A stretch of DNA of 64,000 nucleotides from Neisseria subflava (GCF_024205745.1 NZ_CP073117.1:1240001-1304000); one strand, 5' to 3'. Numbered from the stretch's first letter, positions 25,613 to 42,619 are shown. The notes: a model not told the origin generated them from the letters alone. A program made the numbers and translations.

Positions 25613-26617
25613 ATGCACATCGGCGGCTATTTCATTGACAACCCTATCGCACTTGCCCCCATGGCAGGCATTACGGACAAACCGTTCCGCCGGATTTGCC
25701 GCGAGTTTGGCGCAGGGTGGGCGGTATGCGAAATGCTGACCAGCGATCCAAGCTTACGCCATACCAAAAAAACCTTGCGCCGCAGCGATTTTGAAGGCGA
25801 GGGCGGAGTTGTGGCCGTGCAGATTGCCGGCAGCGATCCGCAGCAGATGGCGGAAGCCGCGCGTTACAACGTCGGCTTAGGTGCGCAGGTCATTGATATA
25901 AACATGGGCTGCCCGGCCAAAAAAGTCTGCAATGTGCAGGCAGGCAGCGCATTGATGCAAAACGAGCCTTTGGTTGCCGAAATCTTGGAAGCCGTTGTCA
26001 ACGCGGTGGACGTACCTGTTACCCTCAAAACCCGTCTGGGCTGGCACGACGAACATCAAAATTTGCCGACCATTGCCAAAATCGCCGAAGAATCAGGCAT
26101 CGCAGCCCTTGCCATCCATGGCCGCACCCGTACGCAGATGTACAAAGGCGAAGCGCGTTACGAACTGATTGCCGAAACCAAAGGCCGTCTGAACATCCCC
26201 GTTTGGGTCAACGGCGATATTACTTCGCCGCAAAAAGCAGCCGCCGTCCTCAAACAAACCGCCGCCGACGGCATCATGATAGGGCGCGGCGCACAAGGCA
26301 GGCCGTGGCTTTTCCGTGATTTAAAACATTACGCCGAACGCGGCGTTTTGCCGCCGGCCTTGAGCTTGGCAGAATGCAATGCCACCATTTTGAACCACAT
26401 CCGCGCCATGCACGAATTTTATGGCGAAGTGGCCGGCGTACGCATCGCCCGCAAACACATCGGCTGGTATATCGACGAAATGCCCGACGGCGAACAAACA
26501 CGCCGAGACATCAACCGCTTGGACAGCGCCGCGGCACAATACGACACCCTTGCCGCCTATCTTGAGACGCTTTCAGAGAAAACCGACCGTTGGGTATGCC
26601 ATTATCGGGAAGGTTGA
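25613..26617 (+). CDS. dusB: tRNA-dihydrouridine synthase B
   Basis: 334-residue FMN enzyme reducing a uridine in the tRNA D-loop. The TIM-barrel start IALAPMAGITDKPFRRICREFGA, the catalytic Cys in INMGCPAKKVCN, HGRTRTQMYKGEARY and the FMN phosphate site GIMIGRGAQGRPWLF are all present. Linkage to fis downstream is the conserved dusB-fis arrangement of proteobacteria and separates DusB from DusA, which is also in this window. An intragenic DUS occurs at about 26182. Confidence 0.93.
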   Translation: MHIGGYFIDNPIALAPMAGITDKPFRRICREFGAGWAVCEMLTSDPSLRHTKKTLRRSDFEGEGGVVAVQIAGSDPQQMAEAARYNVGLGAQVIDINMGCPAKKVCNVQAGSALMQNEPLVAEILEAVVNAVDVPVTLKTRLGWHDEHQNLPTIAKIAEESGIAALAIHGRTRTQMYKGEARYELIAETKGRLNIPVWVNGDITSPQKAAAVLKQTAADGIMIGRGAQGRPWLFRDLKHYAERGVLPPALSLAECNATILNHIRAMHEFYGEVAGVRIARKHIGWYIDEMPDGEQTRRDINRLDSAAAQYDTLAAYLETLSEKTDRWVCHYREG

Positions 26618-26670
26618 AGAGTTTCAGACGGCCTCATCATTTAAAAACAAATCCAAAGAAAGACATCACG

Positions 26671-26910
26671 ATGAATCAAACGACTACTGACATTGCGCAA
26701 TGTATTGAACAAAACTTACGACAATACTTCAAAGACTTGGATGGTACGGAACCTTGCGGCGTGTACGATATGGTGTTGCACCAAGTCGAAAAGCCGATGC
26801 TTGCCTGCGTAATGGAGCAATGCGGCGGCAATCAGTCTAAAGCTGCCGTTATTTTGGGTTTGAACCGCAATACCTTGCGTAAAAAATTACAACAGCACGG
26901 TATGCTGTAA
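26671..26910 (+). CDS. fis: Fis-family DNA-binding protein
   Basis: 79-residue nucleoid protein. The C-terminal helix-turn-helix GGNQSKAAVILGLNRNTLRKKLQQHGML is the Fis/NtrC-type DNA-binding end. The N-terminal part is shorter than E. coli Fis (98), usual for betaproteobacteria. The ATG at 26671 follows AAAGAAAG; the upstream in-frame extension runs through a DUS and is not coding. It lies 53 bp after dusB, probably co-transcribed. Confidence 0.92.
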   Translation: MNQTTTDIAQCIEQNLRQYFKDLDGTEPCGVYDMVLHQVEKPMLACVMEQCGGNQSKAAVILGLNRNTLRKKLQQHGML

Positions 26911-26953
26911 TACTGCAGGGCAACCCGTTCTGACGGTCGAAGGAGAAATAACA

Positions 26954-27688
26954 ATGCAAAATCCGAATAAATTAAATATCCATTTCATCCTGCACGAGGC
27001 ATTTGAAGTGCCGGGCGCATATTTGAAATGGGCGCAATGGCGCGGACATAACATCAGTGCAACCAAAGTGTACGAAAGGGAAGCCCTGCCTGACAATGTG
27101 GACGATATAGATTTTTTGATTGTGATGGGCGGGCCGCAATCGCCTGATGAAGACAGGCAGGCATTCCCGTATTACGACCCCGAATCCGAGCTGCGCCTGA
27201 TGCGTCAGGCGATGGCGGCGGATAAATATATTGTCGGCGTGTGTTTGGGTGCGCAGCTTTTATCCGTTGCCTACGGCGCGCGCCACACACGCAGCCCTGA
27301 GCGTGAAATCGGCATTTATCCGATTGAGCTGACGGCGGAAGGTTTGGCGGATGACCATGTTTCCCTGTTGGGCAAAACCCTGAATACCGGCCATTGGCAC
27401 GGCGATATGCCCGGTTTGACGGATGAGGCGGTTGTGTTGGCAACCAGCAAAGGCTGTCCGCGCCAGATTATCCGTTTTGCGCCCAAACATTATGCTTTCC
27501 AGGCTCATTTGGAGTTTGACCGCGAAGCCGTCGGGCTGCTGATTGCGGCGGACGGGCGCGAAAATGTAGCCGAACAAAGCCAAGCCCAAACTTATGTCCA
27601 GCATCCGGATAAAATCGAAGCGGCGGATTTCAGTGAAATGAATGCCAAACTCTTCGACTTTTTGGATTCGCTGACACAGACAAAATAA
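26954..27688 (+). CDS. Class I glutamine amidotransferase (GMP-synthase-like)
   Basis: 244-residue cytoplasmic protein. The nucleophile elbow GVCLGAQLLSVAYGA contains the catalytic Cys, and the His-x-Glu pair is in YAFQAHLEFDREA, so the triad is intact. The stretch IVMGGPQSPDED is typical of the stand-alone GATase1 group. The partner or substrate is unknown. A clear AAGGAGA ribosome binding site precedes the ATG, 43 bp after fis. A single DUS lies downstream. Confidence 0.82.
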   Translation: MQNPNKLNIHFILHEAFEVPGAYLKWAQWRGHNISATKVYEREALPDNVDDIDFLIVMGGPQSPDEDRQAFPYYDPESELRLMRQAMAADKYIVGVCLGAQLLSVAYGARHTRSPEREIGIYPIELTAEGLADDHVSLLGKTLNTGHWHGDMPGLTDEAVVLATSKGCPRQIIRFAPKHYAFQAHLEFDREAVGLLIAADGRENVAEQSQAQTYVQHPDKIEAADFSEMNAKLFDFLDSLTQTK

Positions 27689-27764
27689 AAAAGGCCAACC
27701 CTCCAGGCCGTCTGAATAATAAATATAGAGAAGAAACGATTAACCCTTTTTAAAAGGTCGGACC

Positions 27765-28639
27765 ATGTTCTATCAAATACTTGCCCTGCTGATTTGGGGC
27801 AGCTCGTTTATCGCTGCCAAGTATTCCTACGAGATGATCGATCCGGCGCTGATGGTCGAGGCGCGGTTGTTGATTGCCGCGTTGATGGTGCTGCCGTCGT
27901 GCCGCCGTCATTTGGGTAGGATTCCGCGGAGCGAGTGGAAGCCCTTGTTATGGATTTCCTTTGTCAACTACGTTGTCGTTTTGATGCTCCAGTTTATCGG
28001 TTTGAAATACACATCTGCCGCCAGCGCGATTACCATGGTCGGGCTGGAGCCTTTGCTGGTCGTCTTTGTCGGCCATTTCTTCTTCAACGACAAAGCCAAA
28101 CTGTACCACTGGATTTGCTGCGCGGCGGCGTTTGCCGGCGTGGGCATGATGGTATTGGGCGGCGCGGAAGAGGGCGGTGCGATTGACTGGTTCGGCTGTT
28201 TGCTGATTTTGCTCGCGGGGTTCGGTTTCGCCGGCGTGATACGCCCGAGCCAAAAAATGATTGCCCGTATCGGTGCGCCCGCATTTACCGCGGCTTCCAT
28301 GGCGGCGGCGGCGCTGTTGTGCCTGCCGTTTTCGCTGGTGTTGGCAGACAGCTATCAAATCAACTGGTCGTGGGGCGGTACGCTGTCGGTGTTATATATG
28401 GGATTGGCTGCAGCTGGCTCGCCTATCTTTTGTGGAACAAAGGCATGAATAAAGTCCCTGCCAACGTCTCCGGCCTGCTGATTTCGCTTGAGCCCGTCAT
28501 CGGCGTTATCATGGCGGTGTTGATTTTGGGCGAACATTTAAGCAGCATGGCCGCGCTGGGCATTACCGTCGTCATTTCGTCCACTTTTGTCGCCGGAGTG
28601 TTGGCGCGTATCGGCAGCAAACACAAAAAGGCCGTCTGA
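27765..28639 (+). pseudogene. EamA/DMT-family transporter, interrupted by a frameshift
   Basis: The first frame (27765-28448) gives about seven to eight membrane helices of an EamA drug/metabolite exporter (MFYQILALLIWGSSFIAAKY). The second frame, overlapping from about 28319, continues it (GIGCSWLAYLLWNKGMNKV then ISLEPVIGVIMAVLILGEHL), ending at 28639 in a DUS that supplies Ala-Val and the stop. Loss of one base near the GGG at 28400-28402 explains the break. As sequenced, the product lacks the last three helices. It could be a pseudogene or an assembly error. Confidence 0.8.
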
Positions 28640-28658
28640 AAACAGTTTCAGACGGCCT
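28629..28658 (+). terminator. DUS hairpin at the end of the EamA gene
   Basis: AGGCCGTCTGAA (28629-28640) overlaps the stop codon; the inverse copy is at 28647-28658. Confidence 0.8.
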
Positions 28659-28702
28659 AAAGTAGCCGTACTTTTTCAATAAAACATTTTGGGAAAATTT
28701 CT

Positions 28703-29521
28703 ATGAAACGCATCATCTCCCTGCTTTTGCTTGCCTGCCCCGTTTTGGCGTCGGCTGCACCCGATAATGACAAAGCCGCCGTACAGGCCGTCATTGCCAA
28801 ACATTACAACCGACCGCTTGCCGCGCACAAATGCCAGCTTACCGAGCCGCCGAAAGACAGTGAGACAGCATCTGACAATATTATGTATTGCATGAAACCC
28901 GTTGCCGATCATACCGTAACGCGCAACGGCACGCCTACGCGCTATGTGTTGTACACTGGTTTTGCCTATGATATGAAGCTCAAAGTCAAACAGAATGCCC
29001 ATGCTTCTTCGGGTCTGGCGGAATTGTTTGTTTTGGAGAAAGCAGACGGAAAGTGGGCAATCAAACAACATGGAAGCGATGAAATCGGCGCATGGGGGGA
29101 TGTGCCGGAGAATAAGGATTGGCGGTTTGTCCAGATGGGTGAGCAAAACTGGGGTTACACTGTCGAATCAGGTTATACAGGTCAGGGTGAAACGACAATC
29201 GGAGAAAATTTCCTGTTTACCGATAATAGCAACCGAATCCGCAACAGCGTCATAATCAGCGGTAACGATAACGGCGCATATTACGGCAATTGCGATGAAT
29301 ATAAAGGGCGCGAAAAACGAAACTGCAAAGACAGATATACCAGTCTGGAAGCTAAAATCGCTTTTGACAAAAGCCATCCTGCCGTATCCGGCGTATGGGC
29401 GTTGGCTGCAAAACTCAGCGGCGTATCAGGAAAGAAAAATTATAAAAATCAGAAATATATTTTCCTTTATAACGGTAAAACCCATGTCGCCCCCAAAAAC
29501 TATCCCTTAGGCGGACAATAG
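28703..29521 (+). CDS. Secreted or periplasmic protein of unknown function
   Basis: 272 residues with a clear Sec signal peptide: MKRIISLLLLACPVLASAA, cleaved after about residue 19. The mature part has four cysteines (two around residues 42-62 and two near 197-208), compatible with two disulfides, and many charged residues but no membrane segment. I recognise no domain; the first 120 residues contain a strand-rich pattern around KPVADHTVTRNGTPTRYVLY. It stands alone between the EamA gene and the ClC gene. Codon use is ordinary for the window. Confidence 0.7.
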   Translation: MKRIISLLLLACPVLASAAPDNDKAAVQAVIAKHYNRPLAAHKCQLTEPPKDSETASDNIMYCMKPVADHTVTRNGTPTRYVLYTGFAYDMKLKVKQNAHASSGLAELFVLEKADGKWAIKQHGSDEIGAWGDVPENKDWRFVQMGEQNWGYTVESGYTGQGETTIGENFLFTDNSNRIRNSVIISGNDNGAYYGNCDEYKGREKRNCKDRYTSLEAKIAFDKSHPAVSGVWALAAKLSGVSGKKNYKNQKYIFLYNGKTHVAPKNYPLGGQ

Positions 29522-29572
29522 TTCCCTTGAAAAACGCTTTTATCAAACCATTACTACCTCAAGTCAAATCTC

Positions 29573-30799
29573 GTGAAAGAAACGCATAAACTTTGGGCCG
29601 CCCTCATCATTACCGGCATTATCGGCGGCATGGTCGGCATTGTATTAACTGAAATCATGCACGCGATTCAACATCTTGCTTATGGTTACGGTTCAGACGG
29701 CCTATACGTTTCTTTCAGGGAGGGCGTATCGCAGGCAAGTCCGGAGCGGCGTATCGGCGTGATGACCTTTTGCGGCATGGTGGTCGGCTTGGGGTGGTGG
29801 TTGCTCAAACGCTACGGCAGGCTGCAACCGAGCATTAAAGCCGTGGTTAAAAATCCGCTTGCCGGTTTTCCGTTTTTTGAAACCGTCAGCCATGCCCTGT
29901 TGCAAATCATTACCGTCGGGCTTGGCTCGCCGCTCGGCCGTGAAGTTGCGCCGCGCGAAATGACCGCCGCTTTCGCTTCAGTCGGCGTCAACCGTTTCGG
30001 GTTGAGCGAAGACGACGCAAGGCTGGTCATTGCCTGCGCCTCGGGTGCAGGTTTGGCGGCCGTGTATAACGTGCCGCTCGCCTCCACACTTTTCATCCTT
30101 GAAGCCATGCTGGGTTTGTGGACGCAGCAAGCCGTCGCCGCCGCATTGCTGACTTCAGTCATCGCCACCGCTGTCGCGCGCATCGGCTTGGGAGACGTGC
30201 AGCAATATCATCCGACCAACCTTTCCATCAACACATCATTACTTTGGTTTTCCGCCATCATCGGCCCAGTACTGGGCGCAACCGCCGTCTTTTTCCAGCG
30301 CACCGCCCAAAAGTTCCCCTTCATCAAGCGCGACAACATCAAAATCATTCCCTTGGCCGTCTGTATGTTTGCACTCATTGGCGCGATTTCCGTTTGGTTT
30401 CCCGAAATTTTGGGCAACGGCAAAGCAGGCAACCAACTGACCTTTGGCGGATTGACCGACTGGCAACACAGCCTTGAGCTGACCGCCGTCAAATGGCTGG
30501 TCGTCTTGATGGCGCTGGCAGCAGGTGCATACGGCGGCCTGATTACCCCGTCCATGATGCTCGGCAGTACCATCGCCTTTGCCGCTGCCGCCGCGTGGAA
30601 CAGCGTTTTCCCGGAAATGTCGTCTGAAAGCGCGGCCGTTGTCGGCGCCGCCGTTTTCCTCGGCGTTTCCCTCAAAATGCCCCTGACAGCTATAGCCTTT
30701 ATTTTGGAGCTCACCTACGCCCCCGTTGCCTTACTCATGCCATTATGCACAGGCATGGCAGGCGCAGTATGGGTGGCAAAGAAAATGGGATTTAAATAG
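29573..30799 (+). CDS. ClC-family chloride channel or transporter
   Basis: 408-residue polytopic membrane protein. ClC selectivity-filter features are visible: GLGSPLGREVAPREMTAAF holds the gating Glu of the GREGP-type motif, though with Val-Ala in place of Gly. GAGLAAVYNVPLASTLFILE and the C-terminal GAAVFLGVSLKMPLTAIAFILE follow. There is no CBS domain. The start is GTG at 29573, 51 bp after the preceding stop. It probably exchanges chloride and protons, or passes another anion; specificity is not readable. Confidence 0.85.
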   Translation: MKETHKLWAALIITGIIGGMVGIVLTEIMHAIQHLAYGYGSDGLYVSFREGVSQASPERRIGVMTFCGMVVGLGWWLLKRYGRLQPSIKAVVKNPLAGFPFFETVSHALLQIITVGLGSPLGREVAPREMTAAFASVGVNRFGLSEDDARLVIACASGAGLAAVYNVPLASTLFILEAMLGLWTQQAVAAALLTSVIATAVARIGLGDVQQYHPTNLSINTSLLWFSAIIGPVLGATAVFFQRTAQKFPFIKRDNIKIIPLAVCMFALIGAISVWFPEILGNGKAGNQLTFGGLTDWQHSLELTAVKWLVVLMALAAGAYGGLITPSMMLGSTIAFAAAAAWNSVFPEMSSESAAVVGAAVFLGVSLKMPLTAIAFILELTYAPVALLMPLCTGMAGAVWVAKKMGFK

Positions 30800-30810
30800 G
30801 CAAAAGCAAA

Positions 30811-30841
30811 AGGCCGTCTGAAACCAAGTTTCAGACGGCCT
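30811..30841 (+). terminator. DUS hairpin after the ClC gene
   Basis: AGGCCGTCTGAA (30811-30822) and its inverse (30830-30841), then TTTTA. Confidence 0.8.
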
Positions 30842-30961
30842 TTTACAATAAAATTGTTAACAATATTTGCAAAAACCTACTGCCAAAAATGCGAAACTGG
30901 GGATAATACCGCCCTGAAAATTCATCTCATACTGATTAAACCTTCAACAAAGGAAATCCAA

Positions 30962-32542
30962 ATGTCTTCCATCAAACGCGCCCTGATCAGCCTATCCGAC
31001 AAGACAGGCGCAGTCGAATTTGCCCAAACCCTGACCAAGCTCGGTGTTGAAATCCTCTCTACCGGCGGTACAGCAAAGCTCTTGGCTGATGCAGGCGTTC
31101 CCGTTATCGAAGTTGCCGACTATACCGGCTTCCCCGAAATGCTCGACGGCCGCGTGAAAACCCTGCATCCGAAAATCCACGGCGGCATCCTCGGCCGTCG
31201 CGATTTGGACGAACACATCGCCAAAATGGAAGAACACGACATCGGCAATATCGACCTCGTGTGCGTCAACCTCTACCCCTTCGCCGCCACCATCGCCAAA
31301 CCAAACTGCACACTGGAAGACGCGATTGAAAACATCGACATCGGCGGCCCGACCATGGTGCGCTCTGCCGCGAAAAACTGGAAACACGTCGCCATCGTTA
31401 CCGACACAGCTGATTTCCCCGCTATCGCCGCCGAACTCGAAGCCAACAACGGCGCATTGAGCGACAAAACCCGTTTCAACCTTTCACGCAAAGCATTCAG
31501 CCATACCGCCCAATACGACGGCATGATTTCCAACTACCTGACCTCGCTTTCAGACGACGTCTTGAGCGGCCAGCCCAAAATCGGCGAATTCCCAAGCCAG
31601 TTCAACCAAAGCTGGATTAAAGTGCAAGACATGCGCTACGGCGAAAACCCGCACCAACGCGCCGCGTTCTACCGCGATATTTATCCAGCCGCAGGCAGCC
31701 TTTCCGCCTACAAACAACTGCAAGGCAAAGAATTGTCGTACAACAACATCGCCGATGCAGATGCCGCATGGGAAGCCGTCAAATCCTTTGACGCGCCGGC
31801 CTGCGTGATCGTGAAACACGCCAATCCGTGCGGCGTTGCCGTTGCAGCCGATACCTTGACCGCCTACAAACTCGCCTACGCTACCGATACCACCAGCGCA
31901 TTCGGCGGCATCATCGCCTTCAACCGCGAAGTGGATGGCGAAACCGTCAAACAAATTACCGACAACCAATTTATGGAAGTCCTCATGGCGCCGAAGTTCA
32001 CCGCCGAAGCCCTCGAAATCGCCGCCGCTAAGAAAAACGTGCGCGTATTAGAAGTGCCGCTTGAAGCAGGTGCCAACCGCTTTGAACTCAAACGCGTCGG
32101 CGGCGGACTGTTGGTACAAACCCCCGACATCCACCGCCTCAGCCGCGCCGATTTGAAAGTTGTCTCCAAACGCCAACCGACCGAGCAAGAATGGAACGAC
32201 CTGATGTTTGTATGGAATGTCGCAAAATACGTCAAATCCAACGCCATCGTCTTCGGCAAAGGCGGTCAAACTTACGGCATCGGCGCAGGCCAAATGAGCC
32301 GCGTGGACAGCACCCGCATCGCCGCCCGCAAAGCGCAAGATGCCAATCTCGACCTCAACGGCGCATGTGCCGCTTCCGATGCCTTCTTCCCATTCCGCGA
32401 CGGCGTAGATGTCATTGCCGAGCAGGGCATCAAAGCCATCATCCATCCGGCAGGCTCCATGCGCGACCAAGAAGTCTTTGATGCAGCGGACGAACACGGC
32501 ATCGCCATGGTCGTAACCGGCATCCGTCATTTCCGCCACTAA
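30962..32542 (+). CDS. purH: Bifunctional AICAR transformylase / IMP cyclohydrolase
   Basis: 526-residue cytoplasmic enzyme performing the last two steps of IMP synthesis. The IMP cyclohydrolase domain (about 1-195) starts [20 protein letters not shown] and includes [17 protein letters not shown]. The AICAR transformylase domain (about 200-526) has [28 protein letters not shown] with the catalytic Lys-His, and the C-terminal GMVVTG-like [13 protein letters not shown]. The ATG at 30962 has AAAGGAAA upstream. It is monocistronic. Confidence 0.95.
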   Translation: MSSIKRALISLSDKTGAVEFAQTLTKLGVEILSTGGTAKLLADAGVPVIEVADYTGFPEMLDGRVKTLHPKIHGGILGRRDLDEHIAKMEEHDIGNIDLVCVNLYPFAATIAKPNCTLEDAIENIDIGGPTMVRSAAKNWKHVAIVTDTADFPAIAAELEANNGALSDKTRFNLSRKAFSHTAQYDGMISNYLTSLSDDVLSGQPKIGEFPSQFNQSWIKVQDMRYGENPHQRAAFYRDIYPAAGSLSAYKQLQGKELSYNNIADADAAWEAVKSFDAPACVIVKHANPCGVAVAADTLTAYKLAYATDTTSAFGGIIAFNREVDGETVKQITDNQFMEVLMAPKFTAEALEIAAAKKNVRVLEVPLEAGANRFELKRVGGGLLVQTPDIHRLSRADLKVVSKRQPTEQEWNDLMFVWNVAKYVKSNAIVFGKGGQTYGIGAGQMSRVDSTRIAARKAQDANLDLNGACAASDAFFPFRDGVDVIAEQGIKAIIHPAGSMRDQEVFDAADEHGIAMVVTGIRHFRH

Positions 32543-32560
32543 TAAGCTGATATAAAATCA

Positions 32561-32612
32561 AGGCCGTCTGAAAACAAAGTTTCAATATCATGAAACCTGT
32601 TTCAGACGGCCT
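32561..32612 (+). terminator. Compound DUS hairpin after purH
   Basis: AGGCCGTCTGAA (32561-32572) and its inverse (32601-32612) enclose a second small stem GTTTCA/TGAAAC. Confidence 0.7.
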
Positions 32613-32630
32613 TCTTCAATCATCAAACAA

Positions 32631-32675
32631 TTTAGCGGACTAACTGCAAATCAGGACAAAGCAACCAAGCCCCAG
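32631..32675. repeat. Remnant of a Correia repeat-enclosed element (left end)
   Basis: TTTAGCGGACTAAC followed by AAATCAGGACAAAGC and AACCAAGCCCCAG aligns, with about ten mismatches over 45 bases, to the remembered Correia end TATAGTGGATTAAC plus AAATCAGGACAAGGC. No matching right end is seen before the lipoprotein gene, so it is a solo, decayed half. Confidence 0.5.
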
Positions 32676-32741
32676 CCCGTCCGATTCATGCAGCAACAAA
32701 ACGCCACACAAGCCTAAAACCAACCCACTCAGAGAAAAAAC

Positions 32742-32870
32742 ATGAAACACATCCTCCTCATCCTTACCCTCGCCACACTCACCGCCTGCGCTTCCAGTCA
32801 TACCGGCGGCTACGGCTATGCCGGCAACAACGGCGCCTCCGCAGGCGTAACCCAAACATTCCGTTGGTAA
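32742..32870 (+). CDS. Very small lipoprotein (42 residues)
   Basis: A short gene with a textbook lipoprotein signal: MKHILLILTLATLTAC, where LTAC is the lipobox and Cys16 would be acylated. The mature part is 27 residues, rich in Gly, Ser and Asn (SSHTGGYGYAGNNGASAG) and ending in Phe-Arg-Trp. AGAGAA lies upstream of the ATG and a DUS overlaps the stop region. Localisation and function beyond membrane anchoring are unknown. Confidence 0.65.
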   Translation: MKHILLILTLATLTACASSHTGGYGYAGNNGASAGVTQTFRW

Positions 32871-32928
32871 GGCCGTCTGAAAAACAACACGGTTTTCTAC
32901 GATAGAGAAACAACTAAATCCCAAACGT

Positions 32929-32955
32929 AAAGGCAAGTTTTACACTTGCCTTTTT
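32929..32955 (+). terminator. Intrinsic terminator after the small lipoprotein
   Basis: AAAGGCAAG and CTTGCCTTT form a 9-bp stem followed by TTTAA. Confidence 0.75.
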
Positions 32956-33369
32956 AACGCTGTTTATCGGCTTAATAGCGCATAAATTCGTGTCATTTGG
33001 TTACTATTTATATGTTAGGAAACGTCAAAGGCCGTCTGAAAACAGGACATACAAACCCATTACACGTTTCAAACCGATCTTCAATACAAATTTCATTAAT
33101 TCTCTAAATAAAAGCCCGCATTTAAATCTATCACCAAAGAAACTATTCAAATCATATATTATTTATTAATCATTATTGTTTGGGAATAAAAAAGTAAAAT
33201 CAAATAGCTAGAAAAACCGTTTAAAAAAAGCAACAAGTAAATTTAACGGGCATGACCGTTGAGGCCGAAAAAGTAACACTTTATCGGAAGAGTTGATTTA
33301 CGAAACCAAACGCATATAAAATTTGGACAAGGATTCCGAATGCATTGATAGAAGCTGACAAAAAGTGAC

Positions 33370-33385
33370 TTGTTAAGAAACAAGC
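33370..33385. promoter_or_regulatory. Palindrome, possible activator site upstream of the sigma-54 promoter
   Basis: CTTGTT and AACAAG (4-nt spacer) form a perfect palindrome about 125 bp before the -24 element, the usual distance for enhancer-binding proteins. AAGCTGACAAAAA occurs twice, at about 33352 and 33383, flanking it. The rest of the 680-bp region from 32956 is AT-rich with a lone DUS at about 33029 and no gene. Confidence 0.4.
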
Positions 33386-33495
33386 TGACAAAAAACGGCA
33401 CATCGTTTCCCAAACTTCACAAGCTTCCCAAAATGTATCAGCATAAAACCCCATAAAACAGGCTTTTAGCTGTTATTCGGCCGAGTGGAGACTTT

Positions 33496-33511
33496 TGGCA
33501 CGGGAATTGCA
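33496..33511 (+). promoter_or_regulatory. Sigma-54 (-24/-12) promoter of the first giant adhesin
   Basis: TGGCACGGGAATTGCA equals the RpoN consensus TGGCACG-N4-TTGCW at every fixed base, with exactly ten bases between GG and GC. It predicts transcription from about 33522, giving a 116-nt leader. I see no sigma-70 promoter of comparable quality nearby. Confidence 0.75.
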
Positions 33512-33637
33512 TACACGAGATTACGGCATGAAACCGCATAAAGGGGAGACTCTGAAATGCGGCAAATGTGTGGACAGGCGGTTTACAGCCGAGCAACACG
33601 TCCCAAAAGAAATCAAACCCCTTACAGGAAAATCGAT

Positions 33638-41377
<7,740 letters not shown>

Positions 41378-41384
41378 TCTGACT

Positions 41385-41412
41385 TTCAGACGGCCTGAAA
41401 AGGCCGTCTGAA
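41385..41412 (+). terminator. DUS hairpin with GAAA tetraloop after the first adhesin
   Basis: TTCAGACGGCCT (41385-41396), GAAA loop, AGGCCGTCTGAA (41401-41412): a perfect 12-bp stem with a GNRA loop, in the opposite orientation to the usual pairs. Confidence 0.7.
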
Positions 41413-41428
41413 AAGACGAAGCAAAGTA

Positions 41429-41457
41429 AATGCGGCCTAATTTAGGCCGCATTTTTT
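41429..41457 (+). terminator. Second, strong terminator after the first adhesin
   Basis: TGCGGCCTAA and TTAGGCCGCA form a nearly continuous stem followed by TTTTTT, 20 nt after the DUS hairpin. Confidence 0.85.
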
Positions 41458-41552
41458 ATGCTTAGATTATGTTTTGGGTTTATTCGATGAATTAATCGTC
41501 ATAGTAGCTAAAGAGAAATGAATATACCTTTAGCAGTCTGTTGCAATTTAAA

Positions 41553-41590
41553 AGGCCGTCTGAAACATCATTTGATATTTCAGACGGCCT
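41553..41590 (-). terminator. DUS hairpin after dusA
   Basis: AGGCCGTCTGAA (41553-41564) and its inverse (41579-41590), just beyond the dusA stop on the minus strand. Confidence 0.75.
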
Positions 41591-41614
41591 TTTATTTATT
41601 CGCACGATATGACA

Positions 41615-42619
41615 TTAATCCCAAATATTTGCGCGTTCGACTTCTTTCCATGCGTCTAGAATCAGGCTGCCGTCGTTGTCTTTTAGCAAGGCGGCATCTG
41701 ATAGCATACGGCGCCAAGTGCGGGCATTTTTTAGGCCGTGCATCAAGCCTAGTGCATGGCGGACGATGTGGCGCAGAATGGTACCGCGCCCTGAGGCGAT
41801 TTGTTCGCGGCTGTATGCGTATAGCCAAGCTGCTAAATCTGCATATTGGATGGGTGCGTGTGCGTCGTTGTAAAACAGTGCATCCCAATCGCGCATCAGC
41901 ATTGGGTTGTGATAAGCCTCGCGCCCGATCATGACGCCATCGACAAATTTCAGATGTTCGGCGATTTCTTCGTTGGTGGTGATGCCGCCGTTAATCAAAA
42001 TTTCCAAGTCGGAGAACTCTTGTTTTAAGCGGTACACGTATTCATATTTGAGTGGCGGAACTTCGCGGTTTTCTTTCGGGGATAAACCGTCCAGCCAAGC
42101 ATTACGTGCATGGACGATAAATGTGCGGCAGGCTGTTTTTTCGCGAAGCGTTCCTACAAAATCTGCCACGACTTGATATTCTGTTTGTCTGTCTACGCCG
42201 ATGCGGTGTTTGACCGTTACCGGAATTTCAACTGCATCCTGCATCGCGTTCAAACAATCTGCCACCAAATCTACATCGTTCATCAGGCAAGCGCCGAAAG
42301 CGCCTTTTTGAACGCGCGGGCTGGGGCAGCCGCAATTTAGGTTGATTTCATTATAGCCATACGCCTCAGCCGCTTTGGCAGCGATTGCCAAGTCATGCGG
42401 ATCTGAGCCGCCAAGCTGTAAAGCTACCGGTTGCTCGCCTTCGTTGAAACTCAAAAAGCGGTCTTTATCTCCGTAAACTACTGCGCCTGAATTGACCATT
42501 TCGCTATAAAGCCAAGCATTGCGTGTAATTTGTCGCGCCATAAAACGATAGTGTCTGTCTGTCCAATCGAGCATAGGTGCGACAGACAAGCGGCGGGCGG
42601 GGAGGGAAGAAGCAGACAT
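41615..42619 (-). CDS. dusA: tRNA-dihydrouridine(20/20a) synthase DusA
   Basis: 334-residue FMN-dependent enzyme reducing U20/U20a in tRNA. RRLSVAPMLDWTDRHYRFMARQI begins the barrel, INLNCGCPSPRVQKGAFGACLM holds the catalytic Cys and the FMN region GVMIGREAYHNPMLM follows. DWTDRHYR rather than ITDKPFR separates it from DusB, also in this window. The start at 42619 (MSASSLPARR) fits the family; the longer frame to 42703 has no homology. It lies between the two adhesin genes, on the opposite strand. Confidence 0.93.
   Translation of the reverse strand: MSASSLPARRLSVAPMLDWTDRHYRFMARQITRNAWLYSEMVNSGAVVYGDKDRFLSFNEGEQPVALQLGGSDPHDLAIAAKAAEAYGYNEINLNCGCPSPRVQKGAFGACLMNDVDLVADCLNAMQDAVEIPVTVKHRIGVDRQTEYQVVADFVGTLREKTACRTFIVHARNAWLDGLSPKENREVPPLKYEYVYRLKQEFSDLEILINGGITTNEEIAEHLKFVDGVMIGREAYHNPMLMRDWDALFYNDAHAPIQYADLAAWLYAYSREQIASGRGTILRHIVRHALGLMHGLKNARTWRRMLSDAALLKDNDGSLILDAWKEVERANIWD

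Noticed and set aside
33003-33105. Short frame of about 31 codons after the small lipoprotein terminator
   Set aside because: Most of it is a read-through of a DUS (KGRLK) into AT-rich sequence; no ribosome binding site and no protein-like composition.
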